From Promethearchaeota archaeon (lineage in GTDB: Archaea > Asgardarchaeota > Thorarchaeia > Thorarchaeales > Thorarchaeaceae): a stretch of DNA of 37,327 nt. The notes beneath the pieces were generated by a model. It was not told the DNA's origin and did no database searches. It saw only the letters and a list, made by a program, of their open reading frames with translations. The stretch is taken from the NCBI GenBank assembly GCA_014728035.1, contig WJMJ01000151.1, forward strand, positions 1-37,327. Direction: 5' to 3'. Positions 1 through 8,048 of this stretch are shown here, one piece after another. Made by a program: the position numbers and the translations under genes. The first letter of the stretch is position 1. Every line of letters starts with the position of its first letter.

Positions 1-932
1 AGGCTCATGCTATACTTAGCTTTCTTATACCGTTTGTCTTTGTTCTTCTTACGATACTTCCTGTCAATCAGATCCATGTATGTATGAGCAGTATCAGCAT
101 TTGATATCACAATATCAGCATCATAAACAGAGCCATCAACGGTTTCGACACTCTTGACTCGTTTATTATCAGTGACATGAATTTGTCGAACCTCGGAATT
201 CAAGTGGTATTGTCCACCTAGGTCTTGAATCAGTCGTCCCATCCCTTCAACAAGTTTGTGTGTACCTCCTTTGACCCACCACACACCATGTTTCTCCTCG
301 ATGTATGTGATTAGTGTGTATATTGCTGTTGTCGAAAATGGGTTGCCTCCGATAAAGAGTGGGTTAAATGACATCGCTATTCGGAGCCTTGGGTCTTTGA
401 CATAACTTGAAACAAAACCATAGACACTCTTGTATGCCTTGTGTTTTAATCCTGCAGGACCCATTCTAGCCATTTGAAAAATACTCTCAAAGGGCATAGA
501 ACCAAATTTTTCAAACCCTAATTCGTATATTGGTTTAACTCGTTTCAGAAATTTCCTATATCCTTCAACATCTCGAGGACTCATCTCTTCAATTTGAGAC
601 AAGTTTTCCTCTTCACTGGAGTAATCCATCGTAGTTCCGTCGGAAAAATATAGACGGTACTTTGGTGATACTTTTTCAAGTTGTACGTAATCTGAAGTTT
701 CCTTGCCTGCAGCTCGGAACAAATCATCTACAACCATTGGTGGTGTTAGGATTGTAGGTCCTGTGTCAAACACATACCCATCTTTCTCAAATACACCAGC
801 TCTACCACCTAATTGATGTCGTTTTTCTAGGAGTGTCACTGAATGACCAGCTGCTTGCATCCTGATTGCTGCAGCAAGACCACCAAGACCTCCGCCTATT
901 ACTATTACTTCTTTGTTTTTTTCTGTATTCAC
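1..932 (-). CDS. crtI: Phytoene desaturase (CrtI family), 3' end beyond window
   Basis: Reading leftward from a GTG at 932, the frame stays open to the window edge (about 310 residues), so the C-terminus is missing. The N-terminus has the dinucleotide-binding motif VIVIGGGLGG (about residues 9-18), then LLEKRHQLGGRAG and FDTGPTIL, which are typical of FAD-dependent carotenoid desaturases of the CrtI type. The start is set by AGGAGGG at 942-948, nine bases ahead. It lies 38 bases behind crtB on the same strand, so crtB-crtI form an operon. The expected role is desaturation of phytoene to lycopene at the membrane. A second family member sits at 2202. Which of the two is the lycopene-forming enzyme and which the 3,4-desaturase is inferred from neighbours only and could be swapped. 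Confidence 0.88.
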   Translation of the reverse strand, partial: MNTEKNKEVIVIGGGLGGLAAAIRMQAAGHSVTLLEKRHQLGGRAGVFEKDGYVFDTGPTILTPPMVVDDLFRAAGKETSDYVQLEKVSPKYRLYFSDGTTMDYSSEEENLSQIEEMSPRDVEGYRKFLKRVKPIYELGFEKFGSMPFESIFQMARMGPAGLKHKAYKSVYGFVSSYVKDPRLRIAMSFNPLFIGGNPFSTTAIYTLITYIEEKHGVWWVKGGTHKLVEGMGRLIQDLGGQYHLNSEVRQIHVTDNKRVKSVETVDGSVYDADIVISNADTAHTYMDLIDRKYRKKNKDKRYKKAKYSMS

Positions 933-970
933 TTTGTTTCTCCCTCCTGAGAAATCAATGTTCATCTATG

Positions 971-1951
971 TCATTGTGAAGCTTCATCCTTCTTGAGTCG
1001 TTCATATGCTTTCTTTTCGCGTAGATATTCTGAACGAACTCGATATGCTATCCATATCTTCTTCCATTTGGGAACAACTGCTCGTTGCTTGAAGACTTGA
1101 TAGTCCATCTTTTCAATCTCGGACATAATGGATCCATATACTCTGGAAGCTACTTTTACTGTGAATTGTCCAGCAGGGGGTAGATCAAGGATTCCTATCT
1201 CCGCACGAGCATAGAGAGCTTTTGCTCTATGAATCTCATGCTCAATCAATCTCTGGAAATTTGGTCCAACTTCTCTAAGCTCAAAATCATTGGTTGTGAC
1301 TCGAAAATCTTGACGAGTATCTAACGGAAGATAGATTCTACCATTATCATAGTCCTCTGCAACATCTCGGAGAATATTCGTAAGTTGTAAAGCATGCCCC
1401 AAATCAGCTGCTCTTTCTAAAGTTTCTCTTTTTGTACTATCCCAAATATGACACATCATCAACCCGACAGTTGATGCAACATGGTAACAGTATTTTTCTA
1501 ACTCTTTTTCAGTTTTAATTTCAGTGAGTTTAACATCCATCCTTACTCCTTCTATGAGCTCGTGTAGATATCTAACTGGTATTTTGTATTGTACCATGGT
1601 ATCTCCGAATGCTTGAAATAATGGGTGATTGTATGTCTTTCCTCTCCCAAGACCGGATGATATGTCTTTGAGAATATCCAGCTCGCGTTCTATTTCCTCA
1701 ATTCCTATATCAACTTCATCAACAAAATCATCCGCCAGCCTGCAAAATCCATAGAGAGCTGCAAATGCCTTTCTTTCTTTTTCCTCCAAGTATCTAGAAG
1801 CAAAATAGAATGACTTTGCGTGAAGTTTGAATAAATTCAAAGCATAGTCATATGCTTTTTCTAAGCTTCTTGGGTCTTTTATTTCATCAATCTCTATCTG
1901 CGATGGAAGCAGAGTGAGATGAGCTTTGTAATCGCTAAACACTGCACACAC
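971..1951 (-). CDS. crtB: Phytoene synthase
   Basis: A 326-residue squalene/phytoene synthase family protein, which condenses two geranylgeranyl diphosphates to phytoene, the first committed step to C40 carotenoids. Both Asp-rich substrate/Mg motifs are visible: RLADDFVDE (about residue 72) and LRDVAEDYDNGR (about residue 194), the latter followed by IYLP as is usual. FYFASRYL near residue 49 is also typical. The start is uncertain: GTG at 1951, or GTG at 1942 (codon 4), which lies at a better distance from the GGTG at about 1950-1953. First gene of a crtB-crtI minus-strand operon, divergent from crtD-lyeJ-cruF. A stable nested hairpin (1956-2001) directly precedes the start. Confidence 0.95.
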   Translation of the reverse strand: MCAVFSDYKAHLTLLPSQIEIDEIKDPRSLEKAYDYALNLFKLHAKSFYFASRYLEEKERKAFAALYGFCRLADDFVDEVDIGIEEIERELDILKDISSGLGRGKTYNHPLFQAFGDTMVQYKIPVRYLHELIEGVRMDVKLTEIKTEKELEKYCYHVASTVGLMMCHIWDSTKRETLERAADLGHALQLTNILRDVAEDYDNGRIYLPLDTRQDFRVTTNDFELREVGPNFQRLIEHEIHRAKALYARAEIGILDLPPAGQFTVKVASRVYGSIMSEIEKMDYQVFKQRAVVPKWKKIWIAYRVRSEYLREKKAYERLKKDEASQ

Positions 1952-1955
1952 CTAT

Positions 1956-2001
1956 TGGGAAATCATTACGATAGGGTTTCCTCAAACCCTAATGTTTCCC
2001 A
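1956..2001 (-). promoter_or_regulatory. Nested hairpin abutting the crtB start
   Basis: The outer arms TGGGAAA (1956-1962) and TTTCCCA (1995-2001) pair perfectly. After one bulged base, CATT (1964-1967) pairs with AATG (1991-1994). After a five-base bulge, AGGGTTT (1973-1979) pairs with AAACCCT (1984-1990) around a CCTC loop, for 18 pairs in total. Read in the crtB direction, the structure ends about five bases before the GTG at 1951 and touches the ribosome-binding region. It may be a leader RNA structure controlling crtB translation or a protein-binding operator; its role is inferred. Confidence 0.6.
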
Positions 2002-2201
2002 CATCCTTTTTTCCTGATAAGGTGTGTTGCTAATTGGTTTTGTAATTATTAAATAGTTGGATTTAGCTGTAAAATATCGACGAAAGAATAATAGATGTTT
2101 GTCGAAAATATTCATTTTTAGTTAATAATTGCAACTTTTCCAACAAAGTGTTATTAGGCAGAATGTCTTTTATTGAAGATTGAAGAGGAGTGTGCCTTAA
2201 A
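2002..2201. promoter_or_regulatory. Divergent promoter region, crtB operon / crtD operon
   Basis: This AT-rich region separates the two divergent carotenoid operons. A TATA-like ATTTAATAATTA lies about 2042-2056 (read leftward, for crtB) and a TTTTTAGTTAATAATT stretch at about 2115-2130 (read rightward, for crtD). Both are guesses from composition and distance. GAGGAG at 2185-2190 is the crtD ribosome-binding site. No gene is supported here. Confidence 0.4.
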
Positions 2202-3671
2202 ATGGATGTGAAAGTAATTGGTGCAGGAGTTGGAGGTCTTGCGACTGCTGCATTATTAGCAAAACAAGGACATAACGTCACTGTGCTTGAAAAGAATAAG
2301 GAACCAGGTGGAAGAGCTAGAATATGGAACACGGATGGTTTTACTTTTGATATGGGTCCATCTTGGTATCTTATGCCTGATGTTTTCGAACATTATTTTG
2401 ATTTGTTCGGCCGTACGGTAAAAGATTTCTATGAGTTAGTGCGTTTAGATCCATCATATCGCTTTTTCTTTCCAAATGACGAGATAATTGACATATCTGC
2501 GGATTTGAAAGAAAATATGGAGCTTTTTGACCAACTTGAAGAAGATGGTGCAAAGAAGTTTCAAAGATATTTGAAGCAGTCTCAAGATAAGTATGAGTAT
2601 CTATTGGATGGTCTGATGTATGAAGACCTCTCTGGATTGCGCTCAATGCTAAGTCCAAAGCTTATGGCTGCAGGATGGAAGTTATCAATTCTCTCTAATA
2701 TGGATAAACTCATTCGCAAGTATTTTGATGATGAGCGAGTTCAGAAAATCCTTCAGTATACAATCGTCTTTCTTGGCGGAAATCCAAAGAATACCCCAGC
2801 TCTGTATTCAATGATTTCTCATATTGACTACAATCTGGGTGTTTGGTATCCTTTGGGTGGGATGGGTAAAATAGTTGATGGCTTGGTCAGCTTAACAGAA
2901 GAATTTAATGGGACAATAAAATACAACACTGAAGTTGCAAATCTAGAAATTCTTGATAATAAGGTGAGACAGATTTTCACCAACAATGGTACTATTGAAG
3001 CTGACCTTGTTGTGGTAAATGCAGACTATCCCCATGTCGAGATTAACTATCTTCCTGACGATTTCCAAACTTACGATAAAGGTTACTGGGAGAAAAAGAC
3101 GATTGCCCCATCTGCGTATGTTATGTATGTAGGATTGGATAAGACCATTGATACACTAACTCATCATAATGTAATTTTGGATCACGATTGGGTAGAACAT
3201 TTTGAACAAATCTTTGAAGATCCCCAGTGGCCAGAAAAACCAGCTTACTATCTATGTTGCACTTCAAAATCAGATGATAGTGTAGCTCCACCAGGTCATG
3301 AGAACATTTTTGTAACAGTTCCAATATCTCCTGGAATTGAAGATACTCCTGAAATTCGTGAATCATATTTCGATAAGATGATAGAACACATGGAGAAAGT
3401 ACTCAAAACTGATATCCGAGATGCAATTAAAGTCAAGAGAATCTTCACCCTAGATGATTTCTCTCAGGACTATAATGCATATCGCGGAACTGCAGTAGGT
3501 TTAACTCATTCATTCTGGCAATCTGCTTTCTTCCGGCCGAGTCACAAGAGCAAAAAGGTTGACAATTTGTATTATGTTGGTCAGTATACCCATCCTGGCA
3601 TTGGAGTACCTATGGCTCTGATTTCTGCAGAGATTGTAGCTGACCTGATTAAGGAGGAGATGAAAGAATAA
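2202..3671 (+). CDS. crtD: Carotenoid 3,4-desaturase-like (CrtI/CrtD family)
   Basis: A 489-residue FAD-dependent desaturase. KVIGAGVGGLATA (residues 4-16) and LEKNKEPGGRARIW form the FAD-binding N-terminus. The C-terminal YYVGQYTHPGIGVPMALIS is the family signature seen in CrtI-type enzymes. I prefer ATG 2202 over GTG 2190, because the GTG overlaps the GAGGAG ribosome-binding site, which is 11 bases from the ATG. The gene is followed by lyeJ (29-base gap) and cruF. The same trio in haloarchaea converts lycopene to bacterioruberin, with this enzyme introducing the 3,4 double bonds after C5 addition. The CrtD call is therefore from context; by sequence alone it is a CrtI-family desaturase. Confidence 0.85.
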   Translation: MDVKVIGAGVGGLATAALLAKQGHNVTVLEKNKEPGGRARIWNTDGFTFDMGPSWYLMPDVFEHYFDLFGRTVKDFYELVRLDPSYRFFFPNDEIIDISADLKENMELFDQLEEDGAKKFQRYLKQSQDKYEYLLDGLMYEDLSGLRSMLSPKLMAAGWKLSILSNMDKLIRKYFDDERVQKILQYTIVFLGGNPKNTPALYSMISHIDYNLGVWYPLGGMGKIVDGLVSLTEEFNGTIKYNTEVANLEILDNKVRQIFTNNGTIEADLVVVNADYPHVEINYLPDDFQTYDKGYWEKKTIAPSAYVMYVGLDKTIDTLTHHNVILDHDWVEHFEQIFEDPQWPEKPAYYLCCTSKSDDSVAPPGHENIFVTVPISPGIEDTPEIRESYFDKMIEHMEKVLKTDIRDAIKVKRIFTLDDFSQDYNAYRGTAVGLTHSFWQSAFFRPSHKSKKVDNLYYVGQYTHPGIGVPMALISAEIVADLIKEEMKE

Positions 3672-3700
3672 ATAGTCGTTCTTGGTAGGGAAATAATAAC

Positions 3701-4570
3701 ATGAACATCTTTCGATTAGCATTTAAAGTATCCAGAGTCAGGTTCTGGTTGTATCTAGGGGGTACCTACTTGATTGGATTAATCATTGGTATCAGTGATG
3801 TTTCTCAGTTATTAGATCCCTATTTTATTGCTCATCTCTTCTATTTCATGATACCCGCAAATATTCTGCTCTATGGAGTTAATGATATCTCTGACAAAGA
3901 TACCGACATGTTCAATCCGAAAAAAGATGAGAAGGAGTATCGAGCAGCAGAGAAAGATAGACTCAAGCTATATTTGTTAGTTGGTCTTTCATTTGTCTAT
4001 GGATTCATATTGATGATTTTTCAACCTGATATAATCGCCATTCTACTATTCCTAAGTTGGATGCTTCTATCAGTCATGTATAGTGTCAAACCTTTCAGAT
4101 TCAAAGCTGTTCCAATTGCAGATTTTGCATCTAACTTTCTGTATGTGATTCCCGCTATACTAGCATATTATCAAGTCACAACAATAATCCCCCCCATCCT
4201 TCCATTGTTTGCTGCGTTCATGTGGACATCAGCAATGCAACTATTCTCTGCAATTCCTGATATTGAAGCGGATACCAAAGCTGGAATCAGGACTACTGCT
4301 GTTGTTGTGGGCGAAAAAATCTCTCTTGTCTTGTGTTTGGTTTTTTGGTTGCTATTTGCAAGTGTTTTGGTGTTTATTGCTCCATGGTACCCACCTTGGT
4401 ATGCACCATGGAATCTCATGATGTTCGTATACCCCTTGATACCTCTCTATCTTTTGATCAGGCCTTCAGTGAGTGTTGAGAAATCATATTGGTACTTTCC
4501 AATCTACACAGGTGTCTTCGGGATGGTTCTATTCTTTGCTGTAGGTCTGCCTTTGTTGGGGGTAATCTGA
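3701..4570 (+). CDS. lyeJ: Lycopene elongase/hydratase-like UbiA prenyltransferase
   Basis: A 289-residue polytopic membrane protein of the UbiA superfamily. Both Asp motifs for Mg-diphosphate binding are present: NDISDKDTD (61-69) and DIEADTKAG (187-195), with about eight or nine hydrophobic helices. The family member in haloarchaeal bacterioruberin synthesis adds dimethylallyl (C5) units to both ends of lycopene and hydrates them, giving C50 carotenoids. The position between a CrtI-family desaturase and cruF (which starts one base inside this gene's stop) makes that role more likely than a menaquinone or lipid prenyltransferase, which cannot be ruled out by motif alone. AGGGA lies about 11 bases before the ATG. 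Confidence 0.85.
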   Translation: MNIFRLAFKVSRVRFWLYLGGTYLIGLIIGISDVSQLLDPYFIAHLFYFMIPANILLYGVNDISDKDTDMFNPKKDEKEYRAAEKDRLKLYLLVGLSFVYGFILMIFQPDIIAILLFLSWMLLSVMYSVKPFRFKAVPIADFASNFLYVIPAILAYYQVTTIIPPILPLFAAFMWTSAMQLFSAIPDIEADTKAGIRTTAVVVGEKISLVLCLVFWLLFASVLVFIAPWYPPWYAPWNLMMFVYPLIPLYLLIRPSVSVEKSYWYFPIYTGVFGMVLFFAVGLPLLGVI

Positions 4571-5343
4571 TGGAGCGTTTACTGTCAGCTTACAAAAATC
4601 CTGAAGAAAGGATGAAAAATCTCATCTTAACAATTTTCTCTATCGTGTTCTTTTTTGTTAGTTGGTTGGTTGCAAATGTTCCAATTGGTGAGCAATCTAC
4701 TTGGGTTTCAGCGCTATTTATTGTAGCGATAGCTCTTCCATCTTATTACTTCCTGTATCGTTGGACAACACCTGTTCGAGCTGTTGTTATTATTCTTTTA
4801 TTCAGCATTTTTCCTATAATTATCGAATCAATAGGAATTAGTACGGGATTTCCTTACGGTCCTTTTGAGTATACAGAACAAATGGGATACAAAATACTAG
4901 GCCTTGTTCCTTGGAGTGTAGCTTTTGCTTTTGCACCCCTTGTTCTAGGTTCCATTACTATTGCGAACAAAATAACAAATAGAGCCATTCTTGCTATACC
5001 GCTGAGTGCTTTGCTACTTGTGATTGTGGATTTGATATTAGACCCAGCTGCAGTTGTATTGAACATCTGGGTTTGGGGGATTCCAGGACCTTATTATGGC
5101 ATCCCACTCACAAATTATTCTGGTTGGTTTTTTACTGCTCTAATAGCTTCAGTAATGATGCACATATTAATTGCTGACGATATTTTCAAAACACAAGATA
5201 TCGATGCAGATGTTGCAAGTAGCCTACTAGTCAGTATGGCTTTTTGGACCGGTTTTTCATTTTGGACTGGACTGTGGATTCCTGTTATAATTGGAATTTC
5301 TATGTTTTTGCTAGTAGGATATTTTGTAATTCTTGAAGAATGA
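4570..5343 (+). CDS. cruF: Bisanhydrobacterioruberin hydratase-like (CruF, DUF422)
   Basis: A 257-residue membrane protein with about seven to eight hydrophobic helices. DLILDPAAVVLNIWVWG (about residues 158-174) followed by YYGIPLTNYSGWF is the conserved core of the CruF/DUF422 carotenoid hydratase family. Members add water to the terminal C5 groups, the last step to bacterioruberin in haloarchaea, or to the psi end of other carotenoids. The ATG at 4570 overlaps the lyeJ stop (TGATG), so translation is probably coupled. An in-frame upstream extension to 4489 lies wholly inside lyeJ and is rejected. The gene ends the crtD-lyeJ-cruF operon. Confidence 0.87.
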   Translation: MERLLSAYKNPEERMKNLILTIFSIVFFFVSWLVANVPIGEQSTWVSALFIVAIALPSYYFLYRWTTPVRAVVIILLFSIFPIIIESIGISTGFPYGPFEYTEQMGYKILGLVPWSVAFAFAPLVLGSITIANKITNRAILAIPLSALLLVIVDLILDPAAVVLNIWVWGIPGPYYGIPLTNYSGWFFTALIASVMMHILIADDIFKTQDIDADVASSLLVSMAFWTGFSFWTGLWIPVIIGISMFLLVGYFVILEE

Positions 5344-5358
5344 GATTGCGGTTAATTC

Positions 5359-5377
5359 AAAGATTTACTAAATCTTT
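5359..5377. repeat. Perfect inverted repeat after cruF
   Basis: AAAGATTT and AAATCTTT form an 8-base perfect inverted repeat with a three-base spacer, 16 bases after the cruF stop and followed by ATTTC. It may be the terminator of the carotenoid operon. It also overlaps the AT-rich stretch at the TATA-box distance from the next gene (ATG 5402), so it could instead be part of that promoter. Confidence 0.4.
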
Positions 5378-5401
5378 ATTTCAAATCTTGTGATTATTTT
5401 C

Positions 5402-5692
5402 ATGATGATGCAAATAGAAACTGCTGGTTTGTTCCTTATTGCTATGGCTTTGCTAGTGCTATTGCTATTCATTTGGTTATCCCGACAGAATCCAAAAAGG
5501 CCAAGTGAAAGATTCAGCAAGTCACATCCAGGAAGACCTGATCCCAAAGGAAGTGGTGTCTTATCTAGTTCCTATGTTTCAGATGACTCATATCATCCTG
5601 GAGAACGAGCTTCTGATAAAGGTCCTTTGCCGCTTGGGAAAAAGAGAGAGCGTAGGAAGACTAAAACATTTAGAAACCACAGCTCAGAATAA
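5402..5692 (+). CDS. Small single-pass membrane protein with conserved tail, copy 1
   Basis: A protein of about 96 residues with one hydrophobic helix near the N-terminus (AGLFLIAMALLVLLLFIWL), then a basic juxtamembrane RQNPKRP, which suggests a tail on the cytoplasmic side. The tail carries SDDSYHPGER and SDKGPLPLGKK, repeated almost unchanged in the next gene, and ends in a basic stretch (KKRERRKTK). I do not recognise the family. The start may be any of three ATGs at 5402, 5405 or 5408; no ribosome-binding site is visible and an AT-rich box lies about 27 bases upstream, so the transcript may be leaderless. A GTG at 5390 is less likely. Confidence 0.75.
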   Translation: MMMQIETAGLFLIAMALLVLLLFIWLSRQNPKRPSERFSKSHPGRPDPKGSGVLSSSYVSDDSYHPGERASDKGPLPLGKKRERRKTKTFRNHSSE

Positions 5693-5725
5693 GTCATTAC
5701 TGGGTCCTTTCCTCTTATTGACTTC

Positions 5726-5748
5726 AACAATTGTTAATCTTTAATAGT
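5726..5748 (+). promoter_or_regulatory. Palindrome AACAATTGTT plus TATA-like box
   Basis: The 10-base palindrome AACAATTGTT (5726-5735) runs into AATCTTTAATAGT, a TATA-like box about 27 bases before the ATG at 5770. The same 13 bases, AACAATTGTTAAT, precede the TATA-like box of the copper ATPase gene (24581-24592 on the other strand) at nearly the same distance from the start. It is a candidate operator; the regulator is unknown. Confidence 0.45.
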
Positions 5749-5769
5749 AGTGCTGAGAGCTAGTATGAT

Positions 5770-6036
5770 ATGCAAGTATTTGATATGATTTCATTGGTTA
5801 TAGTAGTCACTGTTATTGCAGCAATCTTCATAGCTGGTTTTATGATTCGGAGATCTATGCATTCTAAGCATCTCCACTCTGAAACAATAGCAAGAAGTGA
5901 TGATAGAGTAAGTCCTGATCCAACAGGTGGAGGTACCACTTCTGGATCTTATGCTTCAGATGATTCTTATCATCCTGGAGAACGTGGTTCAGATAAGGGA
6001 CCACTACCACTAGGAAAGAAAAAGACAACTGACTAG
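5770..6036 (+). CDS. Small single-pass membrane protein with conserved tail, copy 2
   Basis: An 88-residue paralogue of the previous gene. One hydrophobic helix (SLVIVVTVIAAIFIAGFMI, about residues 8-26) is followed by RRSMHSKH, a linker with SPDPTGGGTTSG, then the tail SDDSYHPGER, SDKGPLPLGKK and KTTD. The tail matches copy 1 at 23 of 25 residues, although many codons differ synonymously and the membrane helices have diverged. This points to selection on the tail peptide, perhaps a docking or modification motif (Tyr, Ser and Asp rich). No known domain was recognised. A TATA-like box at about 27 bases and no ribosome-binding site suggest a leaderless transcript. Confidence 0.8.
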   Translation: MQVFDMISLVIVVTVIAAIFIAGFMIRRSMHSKHLHSETIARSDDRVSPDPTGGGTTSGSYASDDSYHPGERGSDKGPLPLGKKKTTD

Positions 6037-6128
6037 CTGACATTGCTGTTTAGCATTGAAATTATAGAGAAGGAAGATGTCGAAAAAATTTTTATCCTTT
6101 TCTTCCTTTTCTTAAGTGCTGGGTTTAG

Positions 6129-7889
6129 ATGAAACAAGAACAATTAGTATCTATCTCCATATTAGTCATTCTTTGCTTTTCAGTCCTTTCCATACCTCAG
6201 ATGATAGTCAGTTCTATCGAGAATAATCAGCATCCAGATATTGATAGTAGATTGAAACTGAAGTCGAGCTCTCATTTTCAATTAAGTGAACATGAAATTG
6301 TAGAAATTCCTTTTGTTGATACTCATTTTGGCATTCCAGATGGAATTATTGACCCTTATGAATACTCAATAAATATTACAGATGCTGATACAGGATATGA
6401 TGCTTATTTCGACCATAATGGAACACATGCTTTCATAGGTGTTTCCGGAGATACAAACGGATGGATTGGGTTAGCATGGCATAATTCAACAAGTGATTTT
6501 CAGACTCTTGGATTAGAAGGTGCGGATATAATCCGTGCGGATGCTGTGGGAACTACTCATAGCTCTTTTGATCGAGTAATTCCAGAGGATGTCGTTGCTG
6601 TTGATTATGAAGTCTATTTTCGAAATGGTACATTCATTGCCTCTGGAACTGTTCCATCTGAAGACTCCTCAACACCATTAAAAGATGAATCTCTATTACA
6701 AGGATACAAAGACATGATAATTGGAATGAGAGTAGGTGAAATCCGTCATTTTATCATTCCAGCCGAAGATGCATATACTCATTCTGGACATCCTTTGTAT
6801 GGTGAAGATCTCGAATACATAATTGAGTTGAAATCAATAAACGGTGTGAGTGAAAACCCAGCTGATTTGAGTAAAGCACAATACTCCGACGATCATGGGA
6901 ACGGTACAACTACTTATGACCAAGACATTGATCAAGGTCGAATTGAATTATGTAATGCTAGCTATGATGGAACCTTCACACAAGTTGAATTTCAGATTCC
7001 TTTTTCAAGCAATGATATTGAAGATGTTCCCTTAGAGAATAGTACGGATATCCAATTTCCTTTTGTACTACTCGCTTCAAATTCGGAAGGATTGGGTTCG
7101 CCTATTGCTTTTAACACATCTTGGATAAATTATTTCCCAATAAAATTTCATCCAAATACTAAACCTAACATATTGATAGTGGAACCAAATATTTCTCAGA
7201 TACAGGGACTAATCTACCTTCAGGTAAACTGTAGTGATAATACAATCGTTCGTGAAGTACAATACCAGATTGATAGTTTTGGATGGAACACTATGTACCA
7301 TAATTTTACACTTGATATGTGGTGTGGAGCTCTTCCAACTTTTAACTACAATTTGGGTTTACATGATATCTCTTTCAAAGCTCGAGATGCATCTGATTTA
7401 GTAAATACAACCAACATTACAGTCGAATTTATTGATAGTGAGAAACCGATAGTTGAGCCATTAGATGATGTTGTTATTCCAATTTCAATGGGAACTTATA
7501 CCTTCAAATGGTCAGTATTTGACTTTCGTCCACACTCTTATATAATTTTCAAAAACTCAACTACGCTCCGCTCAACCTCTTGGTCGGAATATGAGATTTC
7601 AGTTGAATTCGATTTATTGATTCTAGGTGTAGTAAATTTCACTCTGATATTGGTTGATGAGGCTGGAAATACTAATAGTGACACCGTTCTTATTGAAGTA
7701 ATAGAAGAAATTGAACAAACTGATTCAACTTCAACTACCACCACTTCTTCAACTAATGGTATCAACGAATTTGATTCTATCATTGAGGCACTAATTGAAA
7801 ACATAGGGATAATGATTTCAATATCGAGTATTCTCATTATTTTAGTGGTTTCTGTAAAAGTCATCCAGCACAAACAGAAATCAGGATAA
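6129..7889 (+). CDS. Membrane-anchored extracellular DOMON/FKBP/Ig-like protein
   Basis: 586 residues. Signal-like helix at about 7-28. Residues 70-140 resemble the first half of a DOMON domain (DGIIDPYEY, HNGTHAFIGVSG, GWIGLAW, GADIIRADA). Residues 150-238 resemble an FKBP-type peptidyl-prolyl isomerase: DVVAVDYEVYFRNGT, LLQGYKDMIIGMRVGEIRHF, IPAEDAYT, then LEYIIELKSI. Residues 245-340 look like the second half of the DOMON domain (DDHGNGTTTYDQD, FQIPFSSNDIEDVPL). Two Ig-like domains follow (about 346-430 and 437-527), then a Thr/Ser-rich linker, a membrane helix (about 556-580) and a short basic tail. It is a type I surface protein that may fold or bind exported ligands; DOMON domains bind haem or sugars. 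Isomerase activity and ligand are not shown. The nested arrangement is my reading of the motif order. Confidence 0.8.
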   Translation: MKQEQLVSISILVILCFSVLSIPQMIVSSIENNQHPDIDSRLKLKSSSHFQLSEHEIVEIPFVDTHFGIPDGIIDPYEYSINITDADTGYDAYFDHNGTHAFIGVSGDTNGWIGLAWHNSTSDFQTLGLEGADIIRADAVGTTHSSFDRVIPEDVVAVDYEVYFRNGTFIASGTVPSEDSSTPLKDESLLQGYKDMIIGMRVGEIRHFIIPAEDAYTHSGHPLYGEDLEYIIELKSINGVSENPADLSKAQYSDDHGNGTTTYDQDIDQGRIELCNASYDGTFTQVEFQIPFSSNDIEDVPLENSTDIQFPFVLLASNSEGLGSPIAFNTSWINYFPIKFHPNTKPNILIVEPNISQIQGLIYLQVNCSDNTIVREVQYQIDSFGWNTMYHNFTLDMWCGALPTFNYNLGLHDISFKARDASDLVNTTNITVEFIDSEKPIVEPLDDVVIPISMGTYTFKWSVFDFRPHSYIIFKNSTTLRSTSWSEYEISVEFDLLILGVVNFTLILVDEAGNTNSDTVLIEVIEEIEQTDSTSTTTTSSTNGINEFDSIIEALIENIGIMISISSILIILVVSVKVIQHKQKSG

Positions 7890-7916
7890 TGGATTACTAG
7901 CTAAAGAAGCTATCAT

Positions 7917-7941
7917 AATCTGTACCATATATGCACAGATT
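7917..7941. terminator. Inverted repeat downstream of the DOMON/FKBP gene
   Basis: AATCTGT and ACAGATT are perfect 7-base arms around an 11-base spacer, 28 bases after the stop at 7889. It may be a 3'-end hairpin; the evidence is position only. Confidence 0.25.
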
Positions 7942-8048
7942 CTATACCATATCAGTATTAATGCTTGAATCTAATAATCTATCCAATAAATCCTTATTTT
8001 ACTCGGTTGGAGGTATTCTAATCCCGAAAGAGATATGGAGTTATACTT

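Noticed and set aside
4489..4569. Upstream extension of cruF
   Set aside because: Entirely inside lyeJ, while TGATG coupling gives a natural start at 4570.
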